From Pseudopyrenochaeta lycopersici (taxonomy: Eukaryota > Ascomycota > Dothideomycetes > Pleosporales > Pseudopyrenochaetaceae), in contig NHZP01000016.1 in the NCBI GenBank assembly GCA_003313425.1, positions 806,001-870,000 of the forward strand: a stretch of DNA of 64,000 nucleotides, written 5' to 3'. The position numbers were made by a program, and so were the translations under genes. Of this stretch, positions 34,476 to 46,643 are shown piece after piece; the first letter of the stretch is position 1, and each line of letters opens with the position of its first letter. Below the pieces are notes generated by a model, which worked only from the letters and a program-made list of their open reading frames with translations, was not told the DNA's origin and made no database searches.

Positions 34476-35093
34476 GCTGGCGGTGTTGTGGAGGGTGGAG
34501 TATAGGTCAGGCTGCGATATGTGTGTCTAGATGATACCGGGGGTGGGAGTCGTGGGGTATCGCGGGTCGCTGGGACAGACGGTGTTAAGTAGAGGTTGAC
34601 GAGGTGCAGGTGCTTGGATACCAGGCGTGAAGGACTTGGCATTCAGCCCCAGTCCGTGGTCACAGGTTGCCGTTGGCCGTTGAGCCTAGGAACATCACAT
34701 TCACCATTGTCGTCTGCTGCCTAGCTCGCCTCGGCACGGCGACTAATACACTGTCTGACGTATGACCTGTACACTCTCTGTCCGTTGTCACTTCCCAACG
34801 CAAGTAGACTGCGCTCCGATTTTGAGCAGGTGGGATGGACCAGACAGCACCACGTGATCTTGATCTCCGCCTGGGGGCATCAGCCAGCCCAGGATTCGCA
34901 ACATCGCTTATAGATCACGATTGAGGCAAGTGGCTTAGTGTATTCAGAGATTGGAGAATTTATATCTTTCACTTAAAAGCACTATGGCGCCCCTCATACG
35001 TCATGAACCCTGGCGCAAGCCGCCCGTTCTAAGGCGCATCTAAGCCCGATTTTCCCATATATTACAGATATCAGCGCGAGAGCAAACTGAATA
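34476..35093. other. Intergenic, YPT1 promoter and GGC1 3' flank
   Basis: About 620 bases upstream of YPT1, without coding features. The 3' part is AT-richer near the GGC1 stop codon. Confidence 0.4.
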
Positions 35094-36251
35094 TTACATT
35101 ATCTTGCCAAACGCAGGGATAAGCGTCTGGGCGAGCCAGAAGGAGAACACGAGCTTTGGTCCGGTCATAAGTAGCTTAGGTGTCAATCCCTTAAAGAAAG
35201 AAGTGAACCCTTCATGCTTCATCATCTTGGACACAATCCTGAAACCACTTTCTGGGTTGTCAAAGTTCCTGTTCTGAATTCTGGTCTTGATGACATCAAG
35301 GGGAGCAGAGACAACGAGCGAAGCGCTAGCACCGGCGATGGAGGCGACGAAGTTCTGTGACCAGGAAGCGGAGTTATAATCAGTAAGTTTATAGAGATAC
35401 TCTTTGGCTGCGGCGGAGCCACCGAATAACTAGTGCTTTGTCAGATCGCATATATGCTCGAAACGGAGATCCCAACATACCGCAAACGATCCTGGTGCAT
35501 TGCGTGCAGCTGTCCAGCCCCAACCACGATATAGCCCAAACCCTTCATCAGCAATGATCCTGAATAGCCCACGACCTCTGAAAGCCTCTGGGTTGGTCTG
35601 TCGCTTGATCTTGAGCACATCCAAAGGCAGGAGAACGATTTCACCGATGCCAATTATGGATCCTGCAGTGGCGTGCATAATCGCTTTGCCGTTACCCTTA
35701 CCAAATGTTCGATCGAAGCTACCACCATGGTGCTGCGCAAGGTAATCCCGAACAAAGGGCTGACCACCGTACTTGTACACACGTTGGAGCACCTATATTT
35801 GTTAGTTGATGCTCCTGGCAATTTGCATAACCCAATATACCTTGTAGGCCGCAGCGTATCCGAGTCCGGGGAACAAAGAGAAGAATCGGCCAGCAACCGA
35901 GGCCGAGGCTGCGTCCTTGAAGATGACCTTGTTCAAGTGTGATGCCGATTCAATCTATGAGGGTTTCGAGTCAGATGGGTTCGCTGTACGTCTAGTGTAG
36001 ATAGCGCACCTTGCCGTGGTTGCTCATCAACCGCTTTGCCGTGGTGTCAACGGGGTGGAACACCATAAGCTCTGCAATTCCAGCGCATCCTATTGCTGTC
36101 AATTCATGTATTCCCAATCAGAATCACTACATGTACCTGCGCCCAATACCCTGGCTGTGTTGGATTCCCTCTTGTACACTTTCGCCGATGAGTTGGTACC
36201 AGAAGCGACTTGCGCCACCTTCGCGGCGGCTTCTGATGCGGTTGGGGTCAT
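35094..36251 (-). CDS. GGC1: Mitochondrial GTP/GDP carrier (Ggc1/Yhm1-like)
   Basis: Five exons (36251–36137, 36089–36010, 35954–35841, 35792–35481, 35429–35094) encode 318 aa; introns are 47–55 nt. Three mitochondrial-carrier repeats carry the Px[DE]xx[KR] signatures: HPVDTTAKR (about 50), LPLDVLKIKR (about 158) and APLDVIKTR (about 249). The blocks RVYKYGGQPFVRDYL, GIGEIVLLPLDVLKIKRQTN and PEAFRGRG identify the Ggc1/Yhm1 branch, which exchanges matrix GDP/GMP for cytosolic GTP across the inner membrane and affects mitochondrial iron homeostasis in yeast. Length is close to the yeast protein with an N-terminal extension of about 20 residues. Confidence 0.93.
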
Positions 36252-36735
36252 GGTGATGAACTACAAATAGATGACAAATTACAAAATTTTGTAGGCAGGC
36301 AGTTCAAAATACAGCGCAGGGCAATTGGGGTATCGATGTGCGAAAAGTGAAAGCTGAAGATAAGCTCTCAACGACCCAGGGCCAAAAAAAGTTAACGGGG
36401 AAGCGAGCTCGGAGCTTCGCCAAGGCCCCGCCTCGATGTTATTTCTGCGGAGACAGTTCATCCACCGCTCTTTGTAAAACTGCACGCAGCTTTAATGCCT
36501 CGCTGAATGACACCAGGCAAATATGTGTTGTGTTGTAAAATTTCTATAATTCGAGCACAGATGAGTTTTATTAGTTTGTGGAAAACCCTAAGCTGCAATG
36601 CTTCCGATCATATTTTGTTGTAGCACCTTAGACTTCTACCTAGCAACCTTGGGACCACTTCTACAGGTTTCAGTCTGATCCGCGTAGAAGCTTTCTCCAC
36701 TTCCTCTACTATTGATGGAAAGGTTCTCAAGGTTT
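36252..36735. other. Intergenic, GGC1 promoter and SDR 3' flank
   Basis: 484 bases with no coding features seen. Confidence 0.4.
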
Positions 36736-37653
36736 TCATGCATGAATATCGACATATTTTCTCCAATTATGTTCTTCCTTGAATCCTAGGACTTCCTTGA
36801 TTTTCCTGTTACTCAATGGTGCCTCCCATTCTTCCATCTCTCTTGTCACTGGCGTCTTCGGGGCCCATTGCTCCAGAAACTGTCTAGTAGGAAAGGTTGC
36901 AGTAATCGTATCATTCGTTGCGTTGAACACCTGGAACCCCAGCCCATCCTTGCGCACGCACAAGTCGCAGATCTGTCCTAGGTCGCGAGCGTCGATGTAG
37001 CTCCATGCATTACGCTTCCGCACCTGTGGGTTCTGGATGTATTTGGGGAAGTCGCGCTCATATTCGTGGGGTTCAATCACGTTACCGATGCGGAGGGCAT
37101 AGATGTCTGCGTCGAAGCGACGGGCGAATCCTCGAGCTACGCGTTCACCGCAGAGCTTGGAAATGGCATAGGTATCCATGGGATTAACGTCGGCATCCTC
37201 GTCGAGGGGAAATGCAGTATATTCGAGGTCCCCTTGGCCAAAGCACACTTCATACGTTGTCTCGGAACTAGCGATGATGACTTTCCTGACACCGAGCTTG
37301 CAGGCAGCTTCGATAACGTTATAAGTTGATGTAACATTGGCTGCATAGCATGCATTATCGGGTACCAACATATTTCGGGCGTAAGCAGCGAAGTGGATAA
37401 CAGCATCCGGTGGTCCAGCATTGTTAGGCCCTTCGTAGTCGCCGAAGCTGAAATGGGTAGTGAGGGCATTGAAAACTTGTCCGCTGTCGGTGAGGTCGGT
37501 TTTCAAAGTGAAGACGCCAGCAGTTGGGTCAGGAAATTCAGTGAGGTCGAGGTTCAGTATTTCATAGCCTTTTTTCAGAAGCTCTGGGATAACATGGCGC
37601 CCGGCTTTCCCTGATCCCCCGGTAAAGACGATGCGTTTGCCTGCGGGTGCCAT
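36736..37653 (-). CDS. NAD-dependent epimerase/dehydratase (extended SDR)
   Basis: Single exon of 305 aa from ATG 37653 (MAPAGKRIVFTGGSGKAG). The Rossmann dinucleotide motif is TGGSGKAG (about 10–17). The VIHFAAYA strand, SSETTYE and catalytic YxxxK (TYAISK) follow in SDR order, then IGNVIEP and WSYIDARDLG. This is the extended/atypical SDR layout used by sugar-nucleotide epimerases and uronate dehydrogenases. The short C-terminal domain and the YEV/WSYIDARD context look closer to uronate-dehydrogenase-like members, but substrate is not assignable. It is divergent from the neighbouring mitochondrial protein gene. Confidence 0.88.
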   Translation of the reverse strand: MAPAGKRIVFTGGSGKAGRHVIPELLKKGYEILNLDLTEFPDPTAGVFTLKTDLTDSGQVFNALTTHFSFGDYEGPNNAGPPDAVIHFAAYARNMLVPDNACYAANVTSTYNVIEAACKLGVRKVIIASSETTYEVCFGQGDLEYTAFPLDEDADVNPMDTYAISKLCGERVARGFARRFDADIYALRIGNVIEPHEYERDFPKYIQNPQVRKRNAWSYIDARDLGQICDLCVRKDGLGFQVFNATNDTITATFPTRQFLEQWAPKTPVTREMEEWEAPLSNRKIKEVLGFKEEHNWRKYVDIHA

Positions 37654-38137
37654 TCTCAAACGTTTTGCCCTTGAACAGCTTTTGATTGATTAGGTACACC
37701 CTGTCTGATACTGCGATATCAATTAGAGCGTAGCCAAATATATCGGTGCTAAGCTAAGATTGCCTCGTTCAATTCGTTTGTTTAGAGTTGTTGACGATCG
37801 GGTAGTCTTTCTTCCGTCGACCGCTGCGAGATTGGGTTTATGGACAAAAATGAAAACTTTTCAAGGGGATCTTCGGCTTTTTATACGTGTCATTGTTAGC
37901 AAGATTTCAAATGTACCGCCAGAACATCATCTACAAGGGTCCAAAAACTACGCGGGGTTGCACGTTACATGGAGTGTAGTCGCTAAACTACGTCACGGCC
38001 ACACCCCAGTCGTTTCCTCGGACCCACCCGTTTCTTTTCCGTCAACCGGCTACCGCACTAGACCCTCATTCAACTTCAAGAGATACTCTCCTCCTGCCTA
38101 TCGCATTCTCTATGGTTGAATATCCCTATCCACACAG
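37654..38137. promoter_or_regulatory. Divergent promoter between SDR and mitochondrial protein genes
   Basis: The start codons lie 484 bp apart on opposite strands, so the interval serves both. CT-rich stretches occur upstream of the right-hand gene (about 38030–38110). No specific operator recognised. Confidence 0.5.
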
Positions 38138-39068
38138 ATGACCAGCGGTCTGATGCGGCGATTCTCGAGTTCGGCCCGCACGCAACTTCCCAGAGCCACA
38201 GCGAGGTCGCTCACAGCTCCACGCATACTTGGGCTGAAGCAGTATCAGAGGACTATTACAGACATTCGGCCTCAGCAGATATCAGTCTTGCGACACTGGT
38301 TCACTAGCTCATCAACATGCTTCTATCCGGAGCTCGATGAGCGCGAGCAACAACGCCTGAATGAGCGCAATCTCAAGTTGGGAAATAGTATGCTGCATCA
38401 CGCCTTGAGACAGGTAGAATCAAGTTTCTCACTCAATGACAGCAATTCGAGTTTTACATGACCACCTACCAACCCTTTTAATATCACCGCTACCGCAAGA
38501 TGTCCTTTCGCCGCACATCAGCCTCCACCTGTTCCCCTCGACACACCCTCACCTACCCACCGTACGCGGGAAGATTGCATACGCAGCAGCTCTATGGACA
38601 GCTCCAGTCGCTTGGGGCCGGGTCCCTGTAGTCGGCAATGTCAAACTGAAGATACTCTCTGAGCGCATGGTGAAGAACGGTGGTACATCCACGCCTGCGC
38701 AAATGCGCAATGAAAAGTTGATTGTCAGATGGCGAACCTGCGGCAAATCGGATGAAAAGAAAGAGAGCGGCCCGGTCAGCGACGCAGTTGAGAAGATCAT
38801 GAGTATTGTCGCGGGGTCCAGTCGGCCAAATGAGGAATTCTCTGGCCTGTTCATGTTCGAATTTGATGAAGAGGGCCGAATCATCAATCATACTATTGAG
38901 CATACGGACGAGGGACGACATTGGGACAAGACTGCAAAAGTGATCAGTGTAACAGACTGGCTGCTTGGACGAGCGTGGCGCAGGCGCGAGGAGGGCAATC
39001 CAAGCCTGGCCTGTGTGAGATACTGGAGGATGAAGAGCGGGCACCAAAGACATGGCGACCAACATTGA
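38138..39068 (+). CDS. Conserved fungal protein, predicted mitochondrial
   Basis: Two exons (38138–38387, 38443–39068; 55-nt intron) encode 291 aa. The N-terminus MTSGLMRRFSSSARTQLPRATARS is Arg/Ser-rich without acids, a likely mitochondrial presequence. The conserved body begins WFTSSSTCFYPELDEREQQRLN, continues LKLGNTIRVLHDHLPTLL across the splice, then ISLHLFPSTHPHLPTVRGKIAY, FMFEFDEEGRIINHTIEHTD and VTDWLLG. I recognise this as a protein family widespread in filamentous ascomycetes without an assigned role. The fold in the second half (FEFDEEGRI…HTIEH) looks SnoaL/DUF2358-like, which is inference. Confidence 0.85.
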
Positions 39069-39975
39069 AGGTTCGACGTGCACGACTCGTGCCTGTGACC
39101 TATGGTATTCGACAAGCGTGACTGACCAATTGCGACAGTTGTTGCTTATTTGGGCCCTGTTTCGACGTTTCTTATTCCATGTACATATTGTAACCACCGC
39201 CAGGCCTGTCACCACTCTATTTGTACAAACTGTGTAACATGAAGCCATGACGTTTCTGTAGGATAGCGCACACCATGAATGATAGCCCATCTCCAGCACT
39301 TTAATGAAGATGAATTGCTTCTTCCGTGCCTCCATAGCATTGGAATTGATGAGCAGCACAGTCAACGTTGATAACCAGCGAATGCACTGCAAGTCAGGCT
39401 ATTGCGCATAAGGCATGCTCAAACATGGGGATCTTGAACAACGTTTGCGGGTGGAGGCCGCCTTGACTTCAGCCACTGCCCAGTGTCGCAGAATTGTTTG
39501 CATCTGGAACGCGGAGAAAGGATCATGTGCTGACAATTGACTGGATAGCGCAATTGCCCGCGGGACGAGATGCATGAGACAATAAGACAGCGTGGTTGAT
39601 TCGTACAACATACGCTGACAGCTGCTGCGCCCGTCCAATAGCCGTCAGCCAGAGCATCGGCCAAACTTGGCAGGCGCAGCTAACGTAGCTTCCGAGCTAG
39701 CGACGACGACGACGAGGATGGTGCTCTGGCGCATCTCGCTACGAAACATCCACCAACATCTCTACCCATCTCTACTCTCCTCTGGAGCTGCGGCAGTCCA
39801 TCGCTGTTGTCGAGCAGTCCTGTGCCGTGTAAGCGCTCACTGCCAGCCCCTCGACTTTCCACAACCGGCTGCCTACCGCTTTCCCCGCGCTATTACACGA
39901 CAGCGCCGGGAGCTCCAGCCTCATTGCAGGCCTCTGCCCTCATCCACGAGCTCCGTCGTTTGACATCCCACAACC
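39069..39975. other. Intergenic, EDE1 promoter region
   Basis: About 900 bases. It contains a short GAC-repeat run near 39701–39716 and otherwise no recognised features. Frames crossing it lack family resemblance. Confidence 0.4.
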
Positions 39976-42900
39976 ATGGCGGACCTCTCAGCCAGCGGAG
40001 AATTGAGTGCGTTGCTTTTGACAGCTGTCAATATACCCTTTCAAGCTAATCTAGCCCAGATCAGCCCATCCTTAACCTCAACCCTGAGGAAAAGCGCGTC
40101 TTCCAGTATCTTTTCCAGCAAGCCGACACCGAGAAGCTCGGCGTTGTCACAGGAGAAATTGCCGTCAAATTCTTCGAGCGCACCAAGTTGGCACCAGCTG
40201 TCTTGGGTGAAATATGGCAGATTGCAGACACGGAGAACCGTGGCCTCTTGACCATGGCTGGCTTCTGCCAGGTCCTGCGTCTGATCGGACACTACCAGGC
40301 CGGCAGAGATCCGGCGCCAGAGCTTGCATTTAGACGTACTGTTTCTCCAACCCTTTTCCCTGATTTTCGCTAACATCTTTGCAGCTGCGCCGCTGCCAAA
40401 GTTCGAAGGCCTGAACATCCCTTCCGCGCCCCCTCCAGCAGCTCCAGGGTTCTCTCCACAGACGACTGGCTCGCTACAACCTCAGATAAGCGGTAACGGT
40501 CCAATCCGTGTCCCTCCGCTGCTACCCGCCAAGACTGCCGAATACGCAGGTCTATTCGAGAAGTCAGGGGCTGTCAATGGCGTGCTCTCTGGTAATAAAT
40601 CTTGATGCTGAAGTAAATATGTGAGCTGACTATACTTCAGGTGAGAATGCGAAGGAAATCTTCGAGAAGGCAAGGTTACCCAACGAAGTCCTCGGTCGCA
40701 TATGGAATCTTTCAGACACCGAGCAGCGCGGAGCCCTCAACGTTACAGAATTCATCATTGCCATGCATTTGCTGGCATCATACCGAACTGGCAATATGAA
40801 GGCGTTGCCCAACATCCTGCCACCCGGCTTGTATGAAGCGGCCTCTAGACGTGGGCAACTCCCACCTCCTCCCGGACGCCCAGAACAGACCATGTCGATT
40901 CCTCGCCAATTCAGTGGCCAGCAAAATGTTCCCCGTACACAAAGTCCCCTCGCCCGGACACCTTTCGGAGCACCGCCTCAATCATCGCAAGCGACTGGAA
41001 GCGATTGGCTAATCAGCGCACAAGAGAAGGCTTCATATGACAACCTCTTCAAGGGCGTAGATACCATGGGGCGTGGATTTATTACAGGAGACCAGGCAGT
41101 ACGCTTCTTCAGCGACTCTGGCCTACCTGAAGATGTGCTTGCTGGTATCTGGGACCTTGCAGATATCAACTCCGAGGGGCAACTGTCTAAGGATGAGTTT
41201 GCGGTTGCAATGTACCTCATTCGACAGCAACGGAAGGGAGACCAGCTCCCTACGACATTGCCGCCGAGTCTGATTCCTCCCAGCCTGCGTACCACAGCCA
41301 ACCAAGCTGTACCAATCGCAGCGCCACAACCTGCACCTCCTATTTCTCGAGCCCCTCAGCCGAAATCTGCTGCGGAGGATCTATTCGGCTTGGATGCTTT
41401 TACGGTCCCTGCTCCTGCTCCACAGCAGCTACCACAGTCAACTGGCGGCTCTGGTCCGTTCAACAAGCCGTTTGACAACGATCCGTTCTCGAGCAAGGCT
41501 GCTTCTCCAACATCACCACACCCCTTCCAGCCGGCACCGCGGAACCCTGCATCAACTTTCAAACCCTTTATGCCCAGCTCATCTTTTGGACAGACGCTCA
41601 CTTCGCATTCCACAGGTCAGTCAGGAACTTCTGGTGTACAGTCGCGCGCAAATCCACCATCAGCTATGGACGACTTGTTAGGTGGTGATAACGATGCCGA
41701 GATCAATAAGAAGCTAACAGCAGATTCAACTGAGTTGGCTAATATGTCGAATCAAATGACGACATTGCGAAACCAGATGCAGGAAGTGCAGAACAAGAAG
41801 GTCGCTACCGAGGGCGACCTTAACAGTGTCAACACCCAGAAGCGTGACCTCGAACTCCGCCTGTCGCAATTCAAGAGCCAGTACGAGCAAGAGGTTAAAG
41901 CAGTGAAGACATTGGAGGATCGTCTTGCCAGTTCACGCAATGAAACACGCAAGCTGCAACAAGATCTTGCTATGATTGAGGGCACCTATCAGGATCTCCA
42001 GACTCAACATCGCCAGGTCGGAGGTGCACTTGAGGCCGATCAGCGCGAGAACAATAATCTTAAGGAGCGGATCCGTCAGATCAATGCTGAGGTCGGACAA
42101 TTACGCCCCCAGCTCGACAAGATGAGGAATGATGCCCGACAACAAAAAGGCATGGTAGCGATCAACAAGAAACAGCTCGCTACAAATGAGGGCGAACGCG
42201 ACAAGATCAAGAACGAAATGAATGAATTGACTAAGACGCAGGATGACGGGTTCCGCAGCCCTCAAACGCAAAGCCCAAGCGTAGTTAGTCCTGCGGTCTC
42301 CACAGCAAGCCAAAATACCAATCCTTTCTTCCGCAAGTCACCCCAGCCAACAGCAGAGAATACCATGTCGCCATCAGGCTTTTCTCGAGACAATACTCAT
42401 AAAGATTTCGACAGCGTCTTTGGCTCTTTCGCATCTCCACAGTCCGCAGCACCTTCCGTATCTTTCCGTGGTGATGGCCAAAATCAGGGACCAAGCTTTT
42501 CGGTTCCATCTGGCCAATCTGTTCGTTCTTCAGAAGGGCCTGATGTCCCCACGCCATCTACTTCGCCTCCGCTTTCTTCTTATCAAGAATCTCCACGTGG
42601 TGCGGAACCACCAGCTCCCCCCGAGTCTCGTCAATTCGCATCCTCATTTCTGCCCCTGAGAGATGCCGTTCCACGGTCCGACTCATTCAGCTCGTCTGTT
42701 AAAGTCTCTGCGCCCGCTAGCCGATATGGTGGTCCAGGTATTCCTGGAAATGAAACGCCCACGATCTCGAAAGCTTCGCCTGCGAGCACTCCTGTTCCTG
42801 AGAAGCCCTCAGTGGAGCGAACTGAAACGACGAGGACTGAGACCGATAACTTCAATCCATCGTTGTTCGACAGGAATTTCTCAGCCTCTCCCGTAGCCAG

Positions 42901-44486
42901 CGTCACTAGTGATGCTCAGCGCTCGACCACCAAGGCTGAGGATCGTAGGGATACCTACTCGAGTTTTGGGGCGCCATCAAGTGGCCCTGTTCAGGACCTT
43001 CCAGGGGCCTTTCCACGGGAGGTTGCTACGCCACTTCAGCAGACACAGACCGGAGAAAGCAACTTCAGCGGTCAGAGCAGAAGCAACAACCGCACAGACC
43101 CTTTCGGAAGCACCTCAGTGGAGCAGGCCCGGGGAGGTGGTAAAGATGATTTCGATGCAGCTTTCGCAGGCTTCGGTCCGAGTCGTCAAAATGCATCTTC
43201 TACCTCCACTGCAAATGGCGCCGCGGATAACTCGAACAAGTTCAACAAAGAATTCCCTCCAATTGAGGATCTTGCCCACGATGATGACAGCGATAGCAAC
43301 GATGGCCGAGGTTTTGATGACAACTTTACTTCTGCGTCACCTCATCAGAAGCGCGCTAGCGTCGGGCAGGAGCAACAGACGCAGCAGCAGCGCCCGGGTA
43401 CGGCTTCAACTGATGAGCTCTATCGGGCACCACCTCCAACCACACGTCTGGATTCGAATCTAAGTGGCTTGCCCTCTCCGAGTGCGCAAAAGTCGCCACC
43501 AACATATGACTCAAGTGTCAATCAGACCCGAAGTGGCTCGAACCAATTTCCACCAGAGTTCGGTGGGTTACTCCCATCTCGCGAAGTCCCCAGTTCCCCG
43601 ACCACGTCTCAATCTCCTGAAAAATCGTTCGGTGCTTCGGGTGGCCACGGAGCTGCGCTTTTCGGTGGCTCTTCCTCCAAGCCTACTACAACATCGCCAC
43701 CTCCGTTAGACACTCCATCATCAACTGTCCCCTCAGATGCATACCACTCGGCTGTCTCTTACGGGACTAGTGACACGAACAAGGGACCCTCGCCACCTGC
43801 TAATCTTCCTCAACTCGGAAAGTCGGCTTTCAACGACGACTTCGACGCTGGCTTCGATGACTTGGCTGATGCAAAAGAGGTAGATGATCGGGCTGATGAC
43901 GATTTCATGTTCTCCTCGCAGCACCGCGACGGACTGGATGAGTTCAACCCTGTGTTCGACTCACCAGCGGCGTCCAAGGCAAATACGATGGCCTCTCAGC
44001 AGACACCAACTGGCAAGCCACGGGGAGATGACAGTTTCAGCGACTTCGAGCATCTATCTCAAAGCTTCGGACAACCTCAGGCGCCACAACCTGCAGCCTC
44101 TTCTCAGGATTGGGATGCTATCTTCTCTAATCTTGAATCATCCCAAGTCGACAATGGCTCGCACTCGCAGCAAGCGTCGACAGACTTCGGCAAGTCTGTC
44201 TTCGATACCTTGGACAAAGAGGAAGCGGCCGCCTCGTCATCAAAGGGACTTTCGTCGCCTCAGATGCCTCAACTTGGTCGCGCTATCAGCACTGGAACCG
44301 AGCACGATGACCCTATTCTCAAGAAGTTGACAGGAATGGGATATGGACGCAATGATGCCCTATCTGCGCTTGAGAAGTTTGATTACGACATTAATAAGGT
44401 AGGCAATTCGGCGCTGCTTTCTATAAGGCACTTGGACTAATCAATGGGTATAGGCTGCAGACCATTTGGCATCTGGAGGAAAGTAA
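39976..44486 (+). CDS. EDE1: EH-domain endocytic scaffold Ede1 (Eps15-like)
   Basis: Five exons (39976–40006, 40060–40335, 40385–40591, 40641–44398, 44454–44486) encode 1434 aa. Three EH domains lie at about 14–100, 148–235 and 293–385 (VLGEIWQIADTENRG, VLGRIWNLSDTEQRG, VLAGIWDLADINSEG). They are followed by a Pro-rich linker, a long coiled coil at about 522–708, a disordered Ser/Pro/Gln region with DPF and NPF motifs, and a C-terminal UBA domain (LKKLTGMGYGRNDALSALEKF). The last 33-nt exon supplies AADHLASGGK and completes the UBA helix; reading through the intron would end it wrongly. Ede1 marks early clathrin-coated sites and binds ubiquitin and NPF adaptors at the plasma membrane. Confidence 0.95.
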
Positions 44487-45227
44487 TTTCGGTCATCTAA
44501 CATCACACCATTCTTACTAGGACGATTCTCTATGTTATGTAACCGTCACTGCTTTGAAGCGAACGTGCCGAGGCTTAGGATTGCTTTCTTGTACGAGTAC
44601 ATCTATCCAGCATGGCTTGCCATACCCCTGAGCGTTGCTTGTACATCGCGCCGATCGTTGCGACGCTCCTTTCTTGTAACAAAGCATTCATTCGGAGCCG
44701 TGAGTTCATAGCGCGCAGATTTGTTCATGGGATTGCTTGATTTTGCAAATATTTCGCGAATAATTTTACTCTTTGTCCCTGCTTGTACTCAATCCATGTG
44801 TGAGTTCAAGTGGTTGTTGTTCATTACGTCTAGGTTAAGCCATATTGCGAGTTGCAGTGCCTGATTTGTGGCGTTGTCAAACTCGAGTTGATTTATCGAC
44901 GCTCATTCTCATTTCGCAATTTATGCTTGCCCAACACAACTAACTCTATTACCACTGGAAGCCTGGATAGACTTGTTTATCTCGCTTACTGCAACCTCAT
45001 TGCTTATTTATATCGCAGACTATGCCCATAGAATTGAATCTGTCCTACGCGCGCGGCATTCAGCTCTTGTTTCGCATTGCCTAGCCAGCTTGGGCTCCTA
45101 TTTAGCCAAGAGCATCATCGAAATCTGTGTACAGATTACTTCAGTGGTTTTCTCGCACATTAACAGTCTTTTATTTATTATCGACACAAGATACTACCTT
45201 TACGCCTAGTTATCGACGTCCCAAAAC
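44487..45227. other. Intergenic, EDE1 3' flank and promoter of membrane protein A
   Basis: About 740 AT-leaning bases. A small frame at 44973–45209 is hydrophobic but unlike any family I know and is not called. Confidence 0.4.
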
Positions 45228-46217
45228 ATGCAGGACATGTTGTCGAACCTTGCTAGACGACAACCAATAGGATACCTCTTCACGGAACCGCGCCTACCAC
45301 CACCTCCCACATTTCCACATCAGTACGATCGCGTCCACGATGCATATGGTCCAGGAAGCTACTTTGCCTGGGTCTTAACAGCGAATGCGGTGCTATTTCA
45401 ATTGTGCCTTTCTCGCGCAAGCTCTAAATGTGTCATTCGAAACGTAGATAAGGATGCTTTCATCACCCTTGCCTACCAAGCATTTGTAGCGGGTCACTTG
45501 ATCTACCAGATAGTTCATTTTCCTAGCAATCGCAACGATCTATGGTCAACTAAGCAAGAAGATGTCATTCAGTACAACGCCGCGATTTGGGCCTCCACAA
45601 CCACATGCATTCTGGCCATCAGTATCACGAACTTTATTATTTTTGGCTTTATTGCTTTTCATGGGTCCTGCCGAAGATTTGCAGCGGCTCTTACTCTCAA
45701 TATACTGGTTTTGGTCGCCTGTGTCTGGGTGGGCTTTCAGGGAGACTGCAAAGCGCTTATAGGAATAGGGCTTTTGGCGATCGTATTCTGTATGGGTTTC
45801 ATCACCTTAAATGCTGTATGTTTTGCTCTTGCAGCGGCATTCACAACAGTACTTCTGGCCAATTTCCGCACTATCGTCTTACTACTTGCACGGCTCCGAA
45901 TTCGGGAATTTCGGGGAAACGGGTGCAACCTTTTCGTCAGCTTTTTCGCGGTCATGAGCACGTCTTCGTGTTTTGGACTTACTATCGTGGGATACTTTGT
46001 ATTCATGCCGGTGTCGCAGCATTCCCTCCTCGAACCGTTCCAAGCTTTAACTCTCCTTGGAGGTTTGGCAAACTTTGGGTTCGCATTGCGAGGTTTGTTG
46101 GAAGACTATGATGGCAATTGGTCGGCGGTGTTTTTCACAGAAGACGAAGCCCGTGCTTATCTTGTGGTTCCTTCGGCCGAGTATAGAAAGGTCTCAAATG
46201 GTGGTGGTGATGTGTGA
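45228..46217 (+). CDS. Multi-pass membrane protein, tandem family copy A
   Basis: Single exon of 329 aa from ATG 45228. About eight hydrophobic segments follow a cytosolic Pro-rich start (RLPPPPTFPHQ). The signature YDRVHDAYGPG (about residues 33–43) precedes the first helix, then AWVLTA, DKD, LWSTKQEDVIQYNAAIWAS and, near the end, SQHSLLEPFQALTLLGG. The same landmarks occur in the next two loci, so the three form a tandem family. The pattern is familiar from uncharacterised ascomycete proteins; no transporter or enzyme motif is visible. Function unknown. Confidence 0.82.
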   Translation: MQDMLSNLARRQPIGYLFTEPRLPPPPTFPHQYDRVHDAYGPGSYFAWVLTANAVLFQLCLSRASSKCVIRNVDKDAFITLAYQAFVAGHLIYQIVHFPSNRNDLWSTKQEDVIQYNAAIWASTTTCILAISITNFIIFGFIAFHGSCRRFAAALTLNILVLVACVWVGFQGDCKALIGIGLLAIVFCMGFITLNAVCFALAAAFTTVLLANFRTIVLLLARLRIREFRGNGCNLFVSFFAVMSTSSCFGLTIVGYFVFMPVSQHSLLEPFQALTLLGGLANFGFALRGLLEDYDGNWSAVFFTEDEARAYLVVPSAEYRKVSNGGGDV

Positions 46218-46643
46218 GCTATCTTCTTCCTCCATAAACTATACTTTGTCGCCCTCGAATAACTAGGTAATCACCGCTGAAGACTACACTACTTTTTCAT
46301 ACATTCTTTCCAAAGCGATACTAGCGAAATGGCAACATGCTGGCTTTAAGCACCTTTCTTGCGGCTCTGAAGGACGCCTTGAGAACCCCTCGAGGATGTT
46401 ATTGTTCTTTTCACAATGCTAGAAGTAGAATCTGCCCTAATTGGCCGCCTCACGTTGGCAAGCGTGTTGCTCTCATTTAGCTCTCGTTTCAGCCTCTCAG
46501 CTGAAGGTCAGGGGCACATCACCGACACGAGATTTATCCGAACCTCGACGACATCTTCGAAAACGACCCCCCTTACCACTTTCCACTACTTCACGTATCA
46601 CCTCTTACGGCACTATCGCATCTGTCTTCGACGATATAGCATA
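46218..46643. other. Spacer between membrane copies A and B
   Basis: 426 bases. The frame of copy B is open back to an ATG at 46416, which would add 76 residues with no counterpart in copy A, so I treat this as 5' flank. Confidence 0.45.

Noticed and set aside
40763..44440. EDE1 read as a single 1225-aa exon ending at 44440
   Set aside because: Upstream exons restore the first two EH domains and a 3' intron restores the UBA end, so this frame is only a part of the gene.
46416..46643. Earlier ATG for membrane protein copy B (adds 76 residues)
   Set aside because: The extension has no counterpart in copy A; the shared signature is placed as in copy A when ATG 46644 is used.
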